The notes under the pieces: generated by a model
The model's input: only the letters and a program-made list of their open reading frames with translations
The model's database searches: none
What the model was told of the DNA's origin: nothing
Program-made: the position numbers and the translations under genes
Part shown: positions 15,805 to 25,064 of the stretch, piece after piece
Position numbering within the stretch: the first letter of the stretch is position 1
Layout: every line of letters begins with the position of its first letter
Assembly: GCA_963838845.1 (NCBI GenBank)
Contig: CAWISR010000003.1
Span: 62,001 to 126,000 of the forward strand
Length of the DNA stretch: 64,000 nucleotides
DNA from: CAVRXQ01 sp963838845
GTDB taxonomy: Bacteria; Actinomycetota; Acidimicrobiia; Acidimicrobiales; Bog-793
Reading direction: 5' to 3'

Positions 15805-18800
15805 CGCACCGGAGCCTGCAGGTAACGCTCGGCTGCCTCAGTCGCCTCCTCTGACGCTGTAACGAGGTCGTCGACGTCAACGGCGCGGACGCCACCCGGA
15901 GCGCTGAGGAATAAGAACGTGAATCGGTCGATTGGCCGACCGAGGACGCGCTCGAGCGCGAACGCGTAGGCGCCCGCCTGCGGCCGGTAGCGCGCGAAGC
16001 GGCTGCGCAGCGCGTCGTCGTCGGCGAGCGCGTCGGTCTTGTAGTCGACGACGACGAGACGACCCTCTGTCTCGTACGCGAGGTCAATCACGCCGTCGAG
16101 CACCCCGTGGCCGACGGGAACCGAGATCGGGAGCTCACGCCAGCACCGCTCCGCCGCGGCTGCCTGGCGCAACTCCTCGGAGGCGAGCGCCGCTTCGACG
16201 AGGGCGCGCACGGTGTCGTGTGCGTCGGTGCAACCGGCCCGGGCGGTCTCCGAAACGACGAGATCTGCGAGTCCGTGTCCGTCGCGCAATCCGACGCGCT
16301 GCAAGACACCGTGCACAGCCCTTCCGATCTCGGTGGCGCCGCGTGGGCCCTTCCATCGCTCGCTGTCTGACGCGGCGTCCCCATCGTCGAAGGGCGGCGC
16401 TCCACTTCGCGGAGCGTGATCGATCCCCGCCTCAAGGCTGCGCGCACCGACGCTGATCGGCAATGCGGACATTCGACGTACCGCCTCGCGGGCTTCGCGC
16501 CACTTCGCGAACGCGGCCTTCGTCGCCGCGGGCCCGCTCAGCGACGGTGCGGCCGCTTCGCTGCGCTCCGGCATCGGACGCGCGCCGTCGAGGATCTCGT
16601 ACATGCGGTCGAGATCTCCGAGGAGCTCGGCGATCCGGTCGGCGAGCGACGGCGTCGATTTCGAGGAGAACGTCGACCGGTGGAGCGAGATGGCGAGGTG
16701 GTCGCGCGCCCGCGTCATAGCCACGTACAGCAGTCGGACGAGCTCGTCGTCCGCCCGCCGCCGCTCCTCGTCGTAGAGCGCGGCATATCCCGGGGTCTCG
16801 ACGCCATTTCTGATGCGGACCTCGGGTCGACCCTCGGCATCGAAAAGGATGAAGCCCGCAGCACTCTGTCGGGCCGGATCTGACGCCAGCTCTGCGAGCA
16901 GAACGACCGGGAATTCGAGCCCCTTCGCCGCGTGGACGGTGAGGATACGAACCACGCCGTCACCGTCTTCGACGGCTGCCTCGACGCCACGGACCCGTGC
17001 TCCCGATTGGCGGTCGATCCATTCGACGAACGACGCGATCGACGCGCCGCCTGCGTCGACGAACGCCGACGCCCGCGCGAATAGGTAGAGCAGGCGGCGA
17101 AGCGACTCGTCGCAGTGACGCGTCGTCGCTGCAAGCTCGAAGACGCCGAGCTCGGTGGCGACGGCGTGCATCGTTCCGAGCACGCCGAGCTCGTGACGCC
17201 GTTCGGCGAGCGATCCCAGGCGAGAAAGCGCTTCGGCGACCGGATCTGCACGGGGACCGACGGCGTCGAGACTCCACCCACCACCGCTACGGCGATAGCG
17301 CCACAGGTCGTCGTCGCCGCAGGCCAAAAGGGGCGAGCGCAGCGCGCTGATCAGCGCGGTGTCGTCGCCGGGAGAGTCGATCGCCCGAAGGCAGGCGAGA
17401 AAGTCGCGGACTTCAGCTGAACGCAGGATGAGAGACGGTGAGTCGGCACGAAACGGGATGCTGCGCTCGTCAAGCGAGTCCTCAAGCTCGGCGAGGCCCG
17501 TGCGCTTCGTCACCAAGATTGCGATGTCGCCGTATCCCGCGGGCCGCGTAGTGCCCTCACCTTCGACAGGCCAGCCCTCGCGGACGCATCGATCAATGAG
17601 CTCGCCAATGTCGTCCGACTCTCGCACCCGCCGCTCATGTGCGCTGAGGCGCTCTTCGGCCTCGGCACCACAGACCTTCACCGATCCGGCGAGGCCATCG
17701 TCCCGCACGACGGACAATGGGTGGTGACGCGTCGCGGCATCGTCGTCGCCGTCAAAAAGGCGCTCGAAGACCGCGTTCACGAAACCAACGATCGGTGGCA
17801 CCGACCGAAAATTGCTCTTCAGCAGCAGCGGACCCGAAGGGACGAGGCGATCGAGTGCGCGCTCGTAGAGCTCGGGCTCAGCACCACGGAAACGGTAGAT
17901 CGACTGACGCGGATCGCCGACGAAAAATAACTTGCCGGGCACGATCTCGTCCCCACCAGCCTGCTTCGCGAGGTCGGTGACGATCTCGAGCTGCAACGGA
18001 TCGGTGTCCTGGAACTCGTCAACGAGGATGTGGGAGTACCGCTCGCCGACTTGTTGTCTGACTTCGGGATGCGATCGCAGCAACTGGTACGCGAAGACGA
18101 GCAAGTCATGAAAGCTCAGGTCTCCAGCGGTGCGTCGCGCGTTCGCCGCCGTGACCGCCTCCTTTGCGAACACGCCGACGAGCGCGCGCAGGAGCTGGCC
18201 CGCGATCCGTTTCACGACCGCGTCGCGCCGTGCCTCGATCTCCCCGACCAACTCACGTACCTCCGCGATCGGGCGACCCTTCCATGCGCTCTTTGCGCCG
18301 GTACGCGCGTGACTGATTTTGCGGATCCGGTAGCACCACTCGAGGCGGTCGACCCAGTCCTGCGATGACGCGCGGAGCTCGAGCGCGGCTTCGAGCTCGT
18401 CGAGCTGCACCGCGAGACCATCGCCTTCATCGTCGCAGCCCTCACGGAGGGGAAGCACGGCCGCGATCGCCACCGCGAGCTCGGCTTCGGCGGCGTCGAC
18501 TTCGCCCGCCACCGATGCGACCGGGATCTCGTCTCGCGCCGCGAAGCGATCCCATTTCGAGTCGACCTCGGCGGCGAGCTCCGAGAGCGTTCCGATCCTG
18601 ATGTCGATGGCGAGCGCGGCGGCGAGCAACTGCCCGCGCTCGTCGTCAGCGACGAGACCGTCGATGACCTCGCGAAATCGGCGCTCGACGGTGAGGTCGT
18701 ATTCGATCTCGTCACTCACGCGAAATCGCAGAGGCAGCCCCGCCGCAAGGGGGTGCTCCGCGAGGATCCGCTGGGCGAATCCGTGGATCGTCGTCATCGA

Positions 18801-19097
18801 CGCGTCGTCGAGATCCCCGAGCGCCCTGCGGGCCCACGCACCGTCGGGGGCGCGCGCCGCTTCGCTGAGCTTGAGTTGGATGCGCGAGCGCAGGTCGGCT
18901 GCCGCGGCCTCGGTGAAGGTGATCGCGGCGATCCTCCCGAGCGTCGTCCTCTCGGTGCGGACGAGTTCGAGCACCCGGCCGACGAGTGCCGTCGTCTTTC
19001 CGGTGCCGGCCCCCGCCTCGACGAAGAGCGTCTCATCGAGACGGTCAGTGATCGCCGCACGCGCCGCAGCGTCGTCAAACTCGATCGGCTCATTCAT
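15801..19097 (-). CDS. UvrD/RecB-type helicase-nuclease (AddA-like subunit)
   Basis: A 1098-residue superfamily 1 helicase fused to a C-terminal RecB-type nuclease. Walker A is EAGAGTGKTTALVGRV near residue 30, Walker B is VDEFQDTDPLQ, then GDPRQSIYRFRGAEP, and LTVHAAKGLEFPVVLLAEL is motif V. LLYVAMTRARDHL is motif VI. The nuclease motif is GVIDLAYETEGRLVVVDYKTD. I use the internal ATG at 19097 (MNEPIEFDD) because residues before it are low-complexity out-of-frame sequence and it overlaps the stop of the AddB-like gene by 8 bp. With that gene it should form a RecBCD/AddAB-like double-strand-break resection complex. Confidence 0.88.
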   Translation of the reverse strand: MNEPIEFDDAAARAAITDRLDETLFVEAGAGTGKTTALVGRVLELVRTERTTLGRIAAITFTEAAAADLRSRIQLKLSEAARAPDGAWARRALGDLDDASMTTIHGFAQRILAEHPLAAGLPLRFRVSDEIEYDLTVERRFREVIDGLVADDERGQLLAAALAIDIRIGTLSELAAEVDSKWDRFAARDEIPVASVAGEVDAAEAELAVAIAAVLPLREGCDDEGDGLAVQLDELEAALELRASSQDWVDRLEWCYRIRKISHARTGAKSAWKGRPIAEVRELVGEIEARRDAVVKRIAGQLLRALVGVFAKEAVTAANARRTAGDLSFHDLLVFAYQLLRSHPEVRQQVGERYSHILVDEFQDTDPLQLEIVTDLAKQAGGDEIVPGKLFFVGDPRQSIYRFRGAEPELYERALDRLVPSGPLLLKSNFRSVPPIVGFVNAVFERLFDGDDDAATRHHPLSVVRDDGLAGSVKVCGAEAEERLSAHERRVRESDDIGELIDRCVREGWPVEGEGTTRPAGYGDIAILVTKRTGLAELEDSLDERSIPFRADSPSLILRSAEVRDFLACLRAIDSPGDDTALISALRSPLLACGDDDLWRYRRSGGGWSLDAVGPRADPVAEALSRLGSLAERRHELGVLGTMHAVATELGVFELAATTRHCDESLRRLLYLFARASAFVDAGGASIASFVEWIDRQSGARVRGVEAAVEDGDGVVRILTVHAAKGLEFPVVLLAELASDPARQSAAGFILFDAEGRPEVRIRNGVETPGYAALYDEERRRADDELVRLLYVAMTRARDHLAISLHRSTFSSKSTPSLADRIAELLGDLDRMYEILDGARPMPERSEAAAPSLSGPAATKAAFAKWREAREAVRRMSALPISVGARSLEAGIDHAPRSGAPPFDDGDAASDSERWKGPRGATEIGRAVHGVLQRVGLRDGHGLADLVVSETARAGCTDAHDTVRALVEAALASEELRQAAAAERCWRELPISVPVGHGVLDGVIDLAYETEGRLVVVDYKTDALADDDALRSRFARYRPQAGAYAFALERVLGRPIDRFTFLFLSAPGGVRAVDVDDLVTASEEATEAAERYLQAPVR

Positions 19098-22000
19098 CCT
19101 CGACACCGCCAACGAGCTCGACGTACGACGCCAGATCGGGTTGCTTGCTTGCTTCCTCCCAGAAATCGTCGCGATCTGGAGGACAGACCCATTTGAAGTC
19201 GCAGTACTTGCAGTTCGCGAACGATGGCCAGCTCGCCTCGCCCGGGTTGAACGGGAACATCCCGTTCTGAATGCCATCCGCGAGGACGCCGACAACTTCG
19301 CTCGTGCGGGCGGCAAGTTGGTCGTCGAGAACGACCTCCAGCTCCATCCCGTCTTCGTCCAAGAAGCGATAACTCGCGCTCACCGAAACCGACGGGCCGA
19401 GCAGCGAGCTCGCCGCTAGCGCGTAGATGGCCAGCTGGAGGTGGTGCCCGCCGTCGACGGGATCGTCGGCGAGTCCCCCGTAGGCGGTCGCGCCTCCCGT
19501 CTTGTAGTCGACAACGAGTAGCGCGCCGTCTGATCGGCGATCGACGCGGTCAACCTTGCCTCTGAAGGCGACGCTTCCCGATCGCAACGGGACATTGAGT
19601 GGCGGGACGTCTTCGGCACCGAAGCTCCACTCGAGCGCGAGCGGATGCCGATTTTCCGTGAGACGCCGGATCGCGTCTGCGACTCGTTCCCGTTGCAAAA
19701 GGGCTAGCAGATCACGACGTTCGCGTGCCCAGAGAACGGCAGCGCCGGTTCGGCCGAGGCGCTCGAAACGCTCGAACACGCCCTCCGCGACGTCTTCAAG
19801 GTGCTCCGGCGTGTCGACCGACGCGAGGTTTCCATCGGCGTTCATCACATCTGAGACGAAGCGTTCGAGGACCTCGTGAACGATCGACCCGCGTTCACGC
19901 CGCTCGATTTGCGTCCGCCGTTCGGGTTCCTCGACGAATTCGACGCCGAGCTCGTTCGAGAGGAAGTACCGGAACGGGCAGGTGGCGTACGCCTCAAGTG
20001 TCGTCGGCGAGAGAACCCGTCCAGACTCAAATCCCGCCACTACACCGATGCGGCCGCCGAATCGATCGAAACGGTACGCGTTCCGCGACGCGACAACGCC
20101 GATCGCTGCTCGCAGATTGGCGTCCGATCGCACGAGATGGAACGACCCGAGTTCGCGCCGTGCCAGTCGCCGCGCACGGAGCGCCGCAACCACGAGCTCG
20201 CGTGTTCCGATTGCGGTCCGGTGACCGTTCGCGACCGAGGAGAGCGCCGCCACCGGGCTCGGCGCGAGCGTCACTTCGTCTTGACCGAAGAATCGCGAGC
20301 GCACCCGCTTCTTCGCGTCACCGGAGTCCCGAAGGCGCCAAGTGCACACGGTGCGGCGCGCCGCGTCCGCGACGGCCACCAGGGCGTGGCGCGCTGCGGC
20401 GCTCACCGCCTCGGACGTCGCCGCCTCCCATCCGAGCGCGGCGCGGTCATCACTCGAGAGCAGCGGCGACGACCGCGCCCGCGGAGGGAGTTCGCCCTCC
20501 ACTCCTCCGAGGACGACCGCGAGGTCGCAATCGAGGCCGACCGCGTTCCACAGGCTGCGGACGGCGACGCCGTAAGAGAGCCGTCCTTCGTAGCTGGAGG
20601 TGCGCTCAAGGGTTCCCGTGAGTGCACGGCCGAAAGCGGCGATGCTCGCCACAGGCTCGATCGAATCGAGGCGGCCAAGCTCAGCGAGCGCCACATCGAT
20701 GCGGGCATCAGCACCTTCACGTTTGTCCTCGCCCTCGTCGATCCAGGCGAGGTAGCGGCGCAGAACACCGCGCGCCCATGCCTCGAGCTCCGACCATGCC
20801 CGGCACGCCTTCGCGTCGTCGCAGGTACGGGCGACCCCGTCGATGAACGCGTCGAGTGCCACAGCGGCCGTGAGGTCCGCCAGCGCTCGGGATTCCCGAG
20901 ACTGGGAGCCGTCCTCACGACTGACCTCGCGATCCAACGGCCCTACCCGGCGTTGCCGGTCGACGATCAGCTGTCGCAGATGGCGGTGCCATTGCGCGAC
21001 GTTTCCTGAGGTCACGCCGGCAAGTCGCGAGACGCGTTCGAACGCCCCCGCAGGAACGGGGCGGCCGTTCGCATCAACGATCGGCGCGGAGTTGATCCAC
21101 GCCATGAGGCGGTCGCGCGCCAAACCGAGCTCGGTGAGTTCGACGATCCCGAGCAGCGCCCGTGCGGCAGCTGACTCGACGATCCGGCGAGGTGAGGGGC
21201 CGTTCCAGGCGATGCCCGCCTCATCGAGTGCGGAGGCGACCGCCGCGAGGTACGTCTGAGACGAGGGATACAGCATCGCGACTCGCGTCGGTGTTCCACC
21301 GCGTTCGATGTGGTCGATGACGATGCGCAAGGCGGCTCGAACCTCGGCGTCGACGTCAGGGGCTTCGATCCGCTCGGTGACGCGGACGGTGACATCGAGG
21401 ACGCTGCGCTCTTCACCTGAAGCGCGCAGCGGGAGCGGCGCTTCCAGTCCCGCATCCCGAAGCGCCGCCACGACGCGCCAGCTCGGCGTGTCCGCGACGA
21501 CGTCGCCGGTGGTTCCGATATGGATGACGAGGTCGCAACAGCGCGCGATCGCGGCGATCAATTGGCATTCGTCGGATTCGGCGCGCTCGGGCAGATGCAC
21601 GACAACGTTCTGGCCGACGACGTCCGCGGCGCCGGTGAACTCGATCGTCGCGATCGCCGATTCGATCAGGTCAGAGTCGTCGTACCAATCCGTTTCGAGA
21701 TTCGCTCGCATCGCGTGGCAAAGCTGCTCGAGCTCGCGACCGAAGGCACCACGACGCGCTAGGCGTTCCAACACCACGCCACCGCTGTGGCGGAGCTCCT
21801 CGTACAGGGCGACAAGCTCGGCCTCGCTCGACGGTTGCTCAGCGACCGCAGAAAGGATGCCGGTGTCGCTCATCAGGACTACGCGTGCCGCAGCACCGAG
21901 CGCCGACCGGGTCAGTCGGCGACGACCGCCGACGCGACACGCCGTACCGCCGAGTTCATCGGCGAGATCGGCGAGGGTTACGAATCGGACGTTGGCGATG

Positions 22001-22182
22001 CCGCTTCGTCCGTCGTCCGTCCTTCCCCGGGCGAGGACGTGACGGAGCGTGTAAGCGGTACTACGTGACGGGGCGACGACGGTAACCGCTGTCAGCGGAT
22101 CAGGACGCTGGAGGTCGCGAACAACCCGATCGAGCGCGTCCGCCGCGCCGCAGTAGCGGACGAGAGAAACCCTGCAAGACAC
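19090..22182 (-). CDS. AddB-like PD-(D/E)XK nuclease subunit of a helicase-nuclease
   Basis: About 1030 residues from GTG 22182 (SCRVSLVRYCGAADALDRVV), chosen because family-like sequence starts there; the frame stays open further upstream. The N-terminal helicase-like half has no Walker A motif (VTVVAPSRSTAYTLRHVLA in its place), so it is probably a non-ATPase scaffold. The C-terminal nuclease has GKVDRVDRRSDGALLVVDYKTG. An Fe-S staple like that of AddB is indicated by the Cys of YATCPFRYFL and the C-x2-C-x5-C in CKYCDFKWVC. It is translationally coupled to the AddA-like gene. Confidence 0.8.
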   Translation of the reverse strand: MSCRVSLVRYCGAADALDRVVRDLQRPDPLTAVTVVAPSRSTAYTLRHVLARGRTDDGRSGIANVRFVTLADLADELGGTACRVGGRRRLTRSALGAAARVVLMSDTGILSAVAEQPSSEAELVALYEELRHSGGVVLERLARRGAFGRELEQLCHAMRANLETDWYDDSDLIESAIATIEFTGAADVVGQNVVVHLPERAESDECQLIAAIARCCDLVIHIGTTGDVVADTPSWRVVAALRDAGLEAPLPLRASGEERSVLDVTVRVTERIEAPDVDAEVRAALRIVIDHIERGGTPTRVAMLYPSSQTYLAAVASALDEAGIAWNGPSPRRIVESAAARALLGIVELTELGLARDRLMAWINSAPIVDANGRPVPAGAFERVSRLAGVTSGNVAQWHRHLRQLIVDRQRRVGPLDREVSREDGSQSRESRALADLTAAVALDAFIDGVARTCDDAKACRAWSELEAWARGVLRRYLAWIDEGEDKREGADARIDVALAELGRLDSIEPVASIAAFGRALTGTLERTSSYEGRLSYGVAVRSLWNAVGLDCDLAVVLGGVEGELPPRARSSPLLSSDDRAALGWEAATSEAVSAAARHALVAVADAARRTVCTWRLRDSGDAKKRVRSRFFGQDEVTLAPSPVAALSSVANGHRTAIGTRELVVAALRARRLARRELGSFHLVRSDANLRAAIGVVASRNAYRFDRFGGRIGVVAGFESGRVLSPTTLEAYATCPFRYFLSNELGVEFVEEPERRTQIERRERGSIVHEVLERFVSDVMNADGNLASVDTPEHLEDVAEGVFERFERLGRTGAAVLWARERRDLLALLQRERVADAIRRLTENRHPLALEWSFGAEDVPPLNVPLRSGSVAFRGKVDRVDRRSDGALLVVDYKTGGATAYGGLADDPVDGGHHLQLAIYALAASSLLGPSVSVSASYRFLDEDGMELEVVLDDQLAARTSEVVGVLADGIQNGMFPFNPGEASWPSFANCKYCDFKWVCPPDRDDFWEEASKQPDLASYVELVGGVEDE

Positions 22183-22483
22183 TGTGGCCCGGAGCCTACG
22201 ACCGAGCTGTCCCGCTGCCAGGTACTGGGTCTCTTTTGAGCAGCTGCAGGCCAAGCGCACAGCCGGAACGGACCCACTGCCCCTCGGAACGAGGGTGACC
22301 GAAGCGAGCTTCGTGATCCGAGCCGGGGCGCGGTGGCCAATGCTCGGCGAGCGGGCGTCACTCGCCGTCACGCAAGCAAGTGACGCTCGTACTGCTCCCG
22401 CAACTCCGCGCGTCGGGAAAAGCAGGAACCGACAAGGACTTCCTCTCAAGTCTGAGCCGGGGGCGCGAGCGGGGCGCCGCGAT
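22183..22483. other. Intergenic stretch between the AddB-like gene and cysH
   Basis: About 300 bp with no convincing gene. A short inverted repeat, CGTCAC-N8-GTGACG, lies near 22369-22388 and could end cysH transcription. No T-run follows it, so I do not call it a terminator. Frames are open upstream of GTG 22182 but carry no recognisable protein family. Confidence 0.4.
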
Positions 22484-23182
22484 CTATCCGCGCGCTCTCA
22501 AAGGTGCAGACCGCACTCCGTCTTGTCCGTATCCGGCCATCGACCCGCGCGGATCCTCCCCGGCGGTGATCGGCCGAGTGGTCGGTGCGCAGCCGATCGA
22601 GACGTAGCCCTTGGCATTCAGGGGATGCCTTGGCAGATCGTGCGAAGCGATGTACGCGTCGATGTCGTCGTCGGTCCACGCGGCGAGCGGGTTCACCTTC
22701 GCGAGCTCACGCGTCTCGTCCCAAGCAACGACCGGTGCGCTCGCCCGTTCTGGTGTGTCGACGCGCTTTAGGCCAGTGATCCATGCCGACTTCGAGCGCA
22801 ACGCGGCGTTCAGCGGCTCGACCTTCCGGAGCTCACAACAGCGCGGCGTGCCGCAGGGCGCTTCGTCGAGCCGGATGGACGGGCGAAGCACGGTGAGGTT
22901 CAACCCGTAACGCTCCGTTACCTCGTCGACGTACGCGAGCGTCTCGGGGAAGTGAAAAAAGGTGTCGATAAAGACGAACTCGGCCCCGGGATCGACCTGA
23001 TGGACGAGATCGACGAGGACGCAGTCTTGGAACGAGTCCGCGACGATGAGATCCCTCCCGAAACGCTCGATTGCCCAGCGACAGATTGTCGACGCGTCAG
23101 CGTCTTCCAGCCGGGCGTTGAAGCGCTCGTACTCCTCGGCGGGACCCGGCGGACGCGTGACCGGCTCGCTCATCTGGCTCAT
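22484..23182 (-). CDS. cysH: Phosphoadenylyl/adenylyl-sulfate reductase CysH, frameshifted near the C-terminus
   Basis: Assimilatory sulfate reduction: reduces (P)APS to sulfite. Family blocks include DSFQDCVLVDLVHQV, FIDTFFHFPETLAYVDEV, the Cys-Cys pair in GTPRCCELRKVEPL, ITGLKR and AWTDDDIDAYI, then YVSIGCAPTTRP. The Cys pair favours an Fe-S, APS-reducing type. After GEDPRG (near 22548) the reading frame becomes meaningless, but the neighbouring frame reads RAGRWPDTDKTECGLHL and stops at 22498. That supplies the catalytic ECGLH motif. A one-base shift therefore removes the catalytic Cys from the product as written. Confidence 0.87.
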   Translation of the reverse strand: MSQMSEPVTRPPGPAEEYERFNARLEDADASTICRWAIERFGRDLIVADSFQDCVLVDLVHQVDPGAEFVFIDTFFHFPETLAYVDEVTERYGLNLTVLRPSIRLDEAPCGTPRCCELRKVEPLNAALRSKSAWITGLKRVDTPERASAPVVAWDETRELAKVNPLAAWTDDDIDAYIASHDLPRHPLNAKGYVSIGCAPTTRPITAGEDPRGSMAGYGQDGVRSAPLRARG

Positions 23183-23311
23183 CGCGAATGACCCTAATGG
23201 AGTGCCGGATAAACAAGGCGCACGGCTGAACGACGCTCTCCGCGAAAATCGTCGTTGAGCACGCGATCGGACCCCGTCTGGACCGTTCCGGTGCGGAAGT
23301 AGCCTCGGCTC

Positions 23312-24043
23312 GTGCCGCGGGCGCGTTCAGTCGATGGGATCGATCCGCAACGGATCCCTCGTCACATCGCCATCGTCATGGACGGCAATGGCCGCTGGGC
23401 GGCGCGGCGGGAATTGCCGAGAACGGCCGGGCACACCGCCGGCGAGGACGCTCTTTTCCAGATCGTCGACGTCGTCTTGGAACTGGGAGTCGAGTGGCTC
23501 ACCGTCTACGCGTTCTCGACGGAGAACTGGCGACGACCCCCTGATGAAGTGCGCTTCCTCATGAACTTCAACGAGCGGATCCTGTCAAAGCACCGGGACT
23601 CCCTCAACGAAAAAGGCGTGCGCATTCGCTTCTCCGGCAGAAAGGATTGGCGAGTGCCGCGACGTATCGCGCGCCAGATGACCGAGGCTGAAGAGCTCAC
23701 CGCGAAGAACTCGCGCCTCACGTTCACAATCTGTTTCAACTACGGAGGAAGAGCCGAGATCGTCGACGCGGTGCGAGCGCTCGTCGACGATCGGGTTCCC
23801 GCGAACAAGATCGACGAGCGGCAGATCCGAGCGCATCTTTACTATCCCGACATGCCGGATCCGGACATGATCATCCGCACCTCGGGCGAGTACCGAATCT
23901 CGAACTTCTTGTTGTGGGAGCTCGCGTATTCGGAGCTCGTCTTCACCGACGTGCTATGGCCCGATTTCGACCGCGATCATCTCCTCGAAGCGTTGAGTGA
24001 ATACCAGCAACGCGAGCGCCGCTACGGCAAGGTGAAACGATGA
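23312..24043 (+). CDS. uppS: Isoprenyl transferase (undecaprenyl/decaprenyl diphosphate synthase, UppS family)
   Basis: A 243-residue cis-prenyltransferase that condenses isopentenyl diphosphate to make the polyprenyl carrier lipid for cell-wall synthesis. HIAIVMDGNGRWA holds the catalytic Asp, and TVYAFSTENWRRP, FNYGGRAEI and MIIRTSGEYRISNFLLWE are family signatures. GTG 23312 starts a few residues before the first conserved block. It is the first gene of a tightly packed plus-strand operon with the small membrane gene (4-bp overlap) and recO. Confidence 0.96.
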   Translation: MPRARSVDGIDPQRIPRHIAIVMDGNGRWAARRELPRTAGHTAGEDALFQIVDVVLELGVEWLTVYAFSTENWRRPPDEVRFLMNFNERILSKHRDSLNEKGVRIRFSGRKDWRVPRRIARQMTEAEELTAKNSRLTFTICFNYGGRAEIVDAVRALVDDRVPANKIDERQIRAHLYYPDMPDPDMIIRTSGEYRISNFLLWELAYSELVFTDVLWPDFDRDHLLEALSEYQQRERRYGKVKR

Positions 24044-24258
24044 CGGAAACGGTGACCGGGGAAGAGCCGATCGTCTCGCGACGGCAATGGCTCTGGGACC
24101 ACGCCGGCCGTCTCGGCGGGGTCGTCCTCGGGCTCTTCGCGGTCGCGTTCTTGGCGATCCTCGCCATCGCCGGCTACACGCCTGCCGCGCTTTTCATCCC
24201 GGTGGTCATCGCCGGCCTGGTGCTGATCGTCCTCGGCGGACGCATCCACGCGAGCTGA
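24040..24258 (+). CDS. Small membrane protein of unknown function between uppS and recO
   Basis: A 72-residue protein overlapping uppS by 4 bp (ATGA). Two adjacent hydrophobic segments (about residues 27-44 and 48-67: LGGVVLGLFAVAFLAILAIA and AALFIPVVIAGLVLIVLGG) follow an acidic, then Arg/Trp-containing N-terminus. I recognise no family. Its fixed place in the operon and normal codon use make it a real gene; a membrane-hairpin topology is the only property I can infer. Confidence 0.7.
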   Translation: MTETVTGEEPIVSRRQWLWDHAGRLGGVVLGLFAVAFLAILAIAGYTPAALFIPVVIAGLVLIVLGGRIHAS

Positions 24259-24261
24259 CCG

Positions 24262-24993
24262 ATGGCGAACTACCGCGACCGTGGAGTCGTGTTGCGCTCG
24301 ATCCGCCTCGGAGAAGCTGACCGCATCGCCAGCGTGCTCACGCTCGAACACGGCAAGGTGCGCGCCGTCGCGAAAGGCGTGCGCAGGGTGAAGAGCCGCC
24401 TCGGCGCGCGCACCGAGCCGCTCACGCACATCGACTTCATGGCCTGGCGCGGCAGGGAGCTCGACATTGTGAACCAGGTCGAGGTCATCGACGTCTTCCC
24501 GCGCATCCGAAGCGACCTCGAACGCCTCGACGCCGCGGTGACGATGGTGGAGATCATCGACCAGTCCACCGTCGACCACCAACCGACGCCCGAGCTCTAC
24601 CGGCTGTTGGTCGGAGCGCTGCGCTCACTCGAGGGCTCCGGCTCACCGTTGGTCCTCGCCGCGTTCTGTCTGAAGCTCCTCGCGACCGAAGGCGTCGGCG
24701 TCGTCGCCGACCGCTGTGCGACGTGCGGATCCGATACACCACTCGTCGCCTTCGACGCCTCGTACGGTGGGTTTCTCTGCGCGTCGTGCCGGCGCGGTCA
24801 AGCGGTCACCGCGGAGGTCGTCGCGCTCGCCCGGGCGATCACCACCGGCGGCCTCGCCCACGCGATCAAGGAGGCTCGCGGCCCTGAGGTGGGACAGCTC
24901 GAAAACCTCGCGATCGGCGCCGTCGAGCGGCACCTCGACCGTCGCCTGCGCTCCGCCCGTCATAACCTCTCGGAGGCGAACCGCTCCGCCTGA
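24262..24993 (+). CDS. recO: DNA repair protein RecO
   Basis: A 243-residue RecO. The N-terminal OB fold (YRDRGVVLRSIRLGEADRIASVLTLEHGKVRAVAKGVRR) is followed by an all-helical C-terminal domain with a four-Cys zinc site (CATCG and CASCRRG). RecO loads RecA on SSB-coated DNA with RecR. It lies three bases after the small membrane gene in the uppS operon. Confidence 0.95.
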   Translation: MANYRDRGVVLRSIRLGEADRIASVLTLEHGKVRAVAKGVRRVKSRLGARTEPLTHIDFMAWRGRELDIVNQVEVIDVFPRIRSDLERLDAAVTMVEIIDQSTVDHQPTPELYRLLVGALRSLEGSGSPLVLAAFCLKLLATEGVGVVADRCATCGSDTPLVAFDASYGGFLCASCRRGQAVTAEVVALARAITTGGLAHAIKEARGPEVGQLENLAIGAVERHLDRRLRSARHNLSEANRSA

Positions 24994-25064
24994 TCGGCGC
25001 CGCGCCGACGCCAGACAGATGATGCCCCGAAAGTGGCCGCGACCTGCCCTGTTATCCTCGCCGA

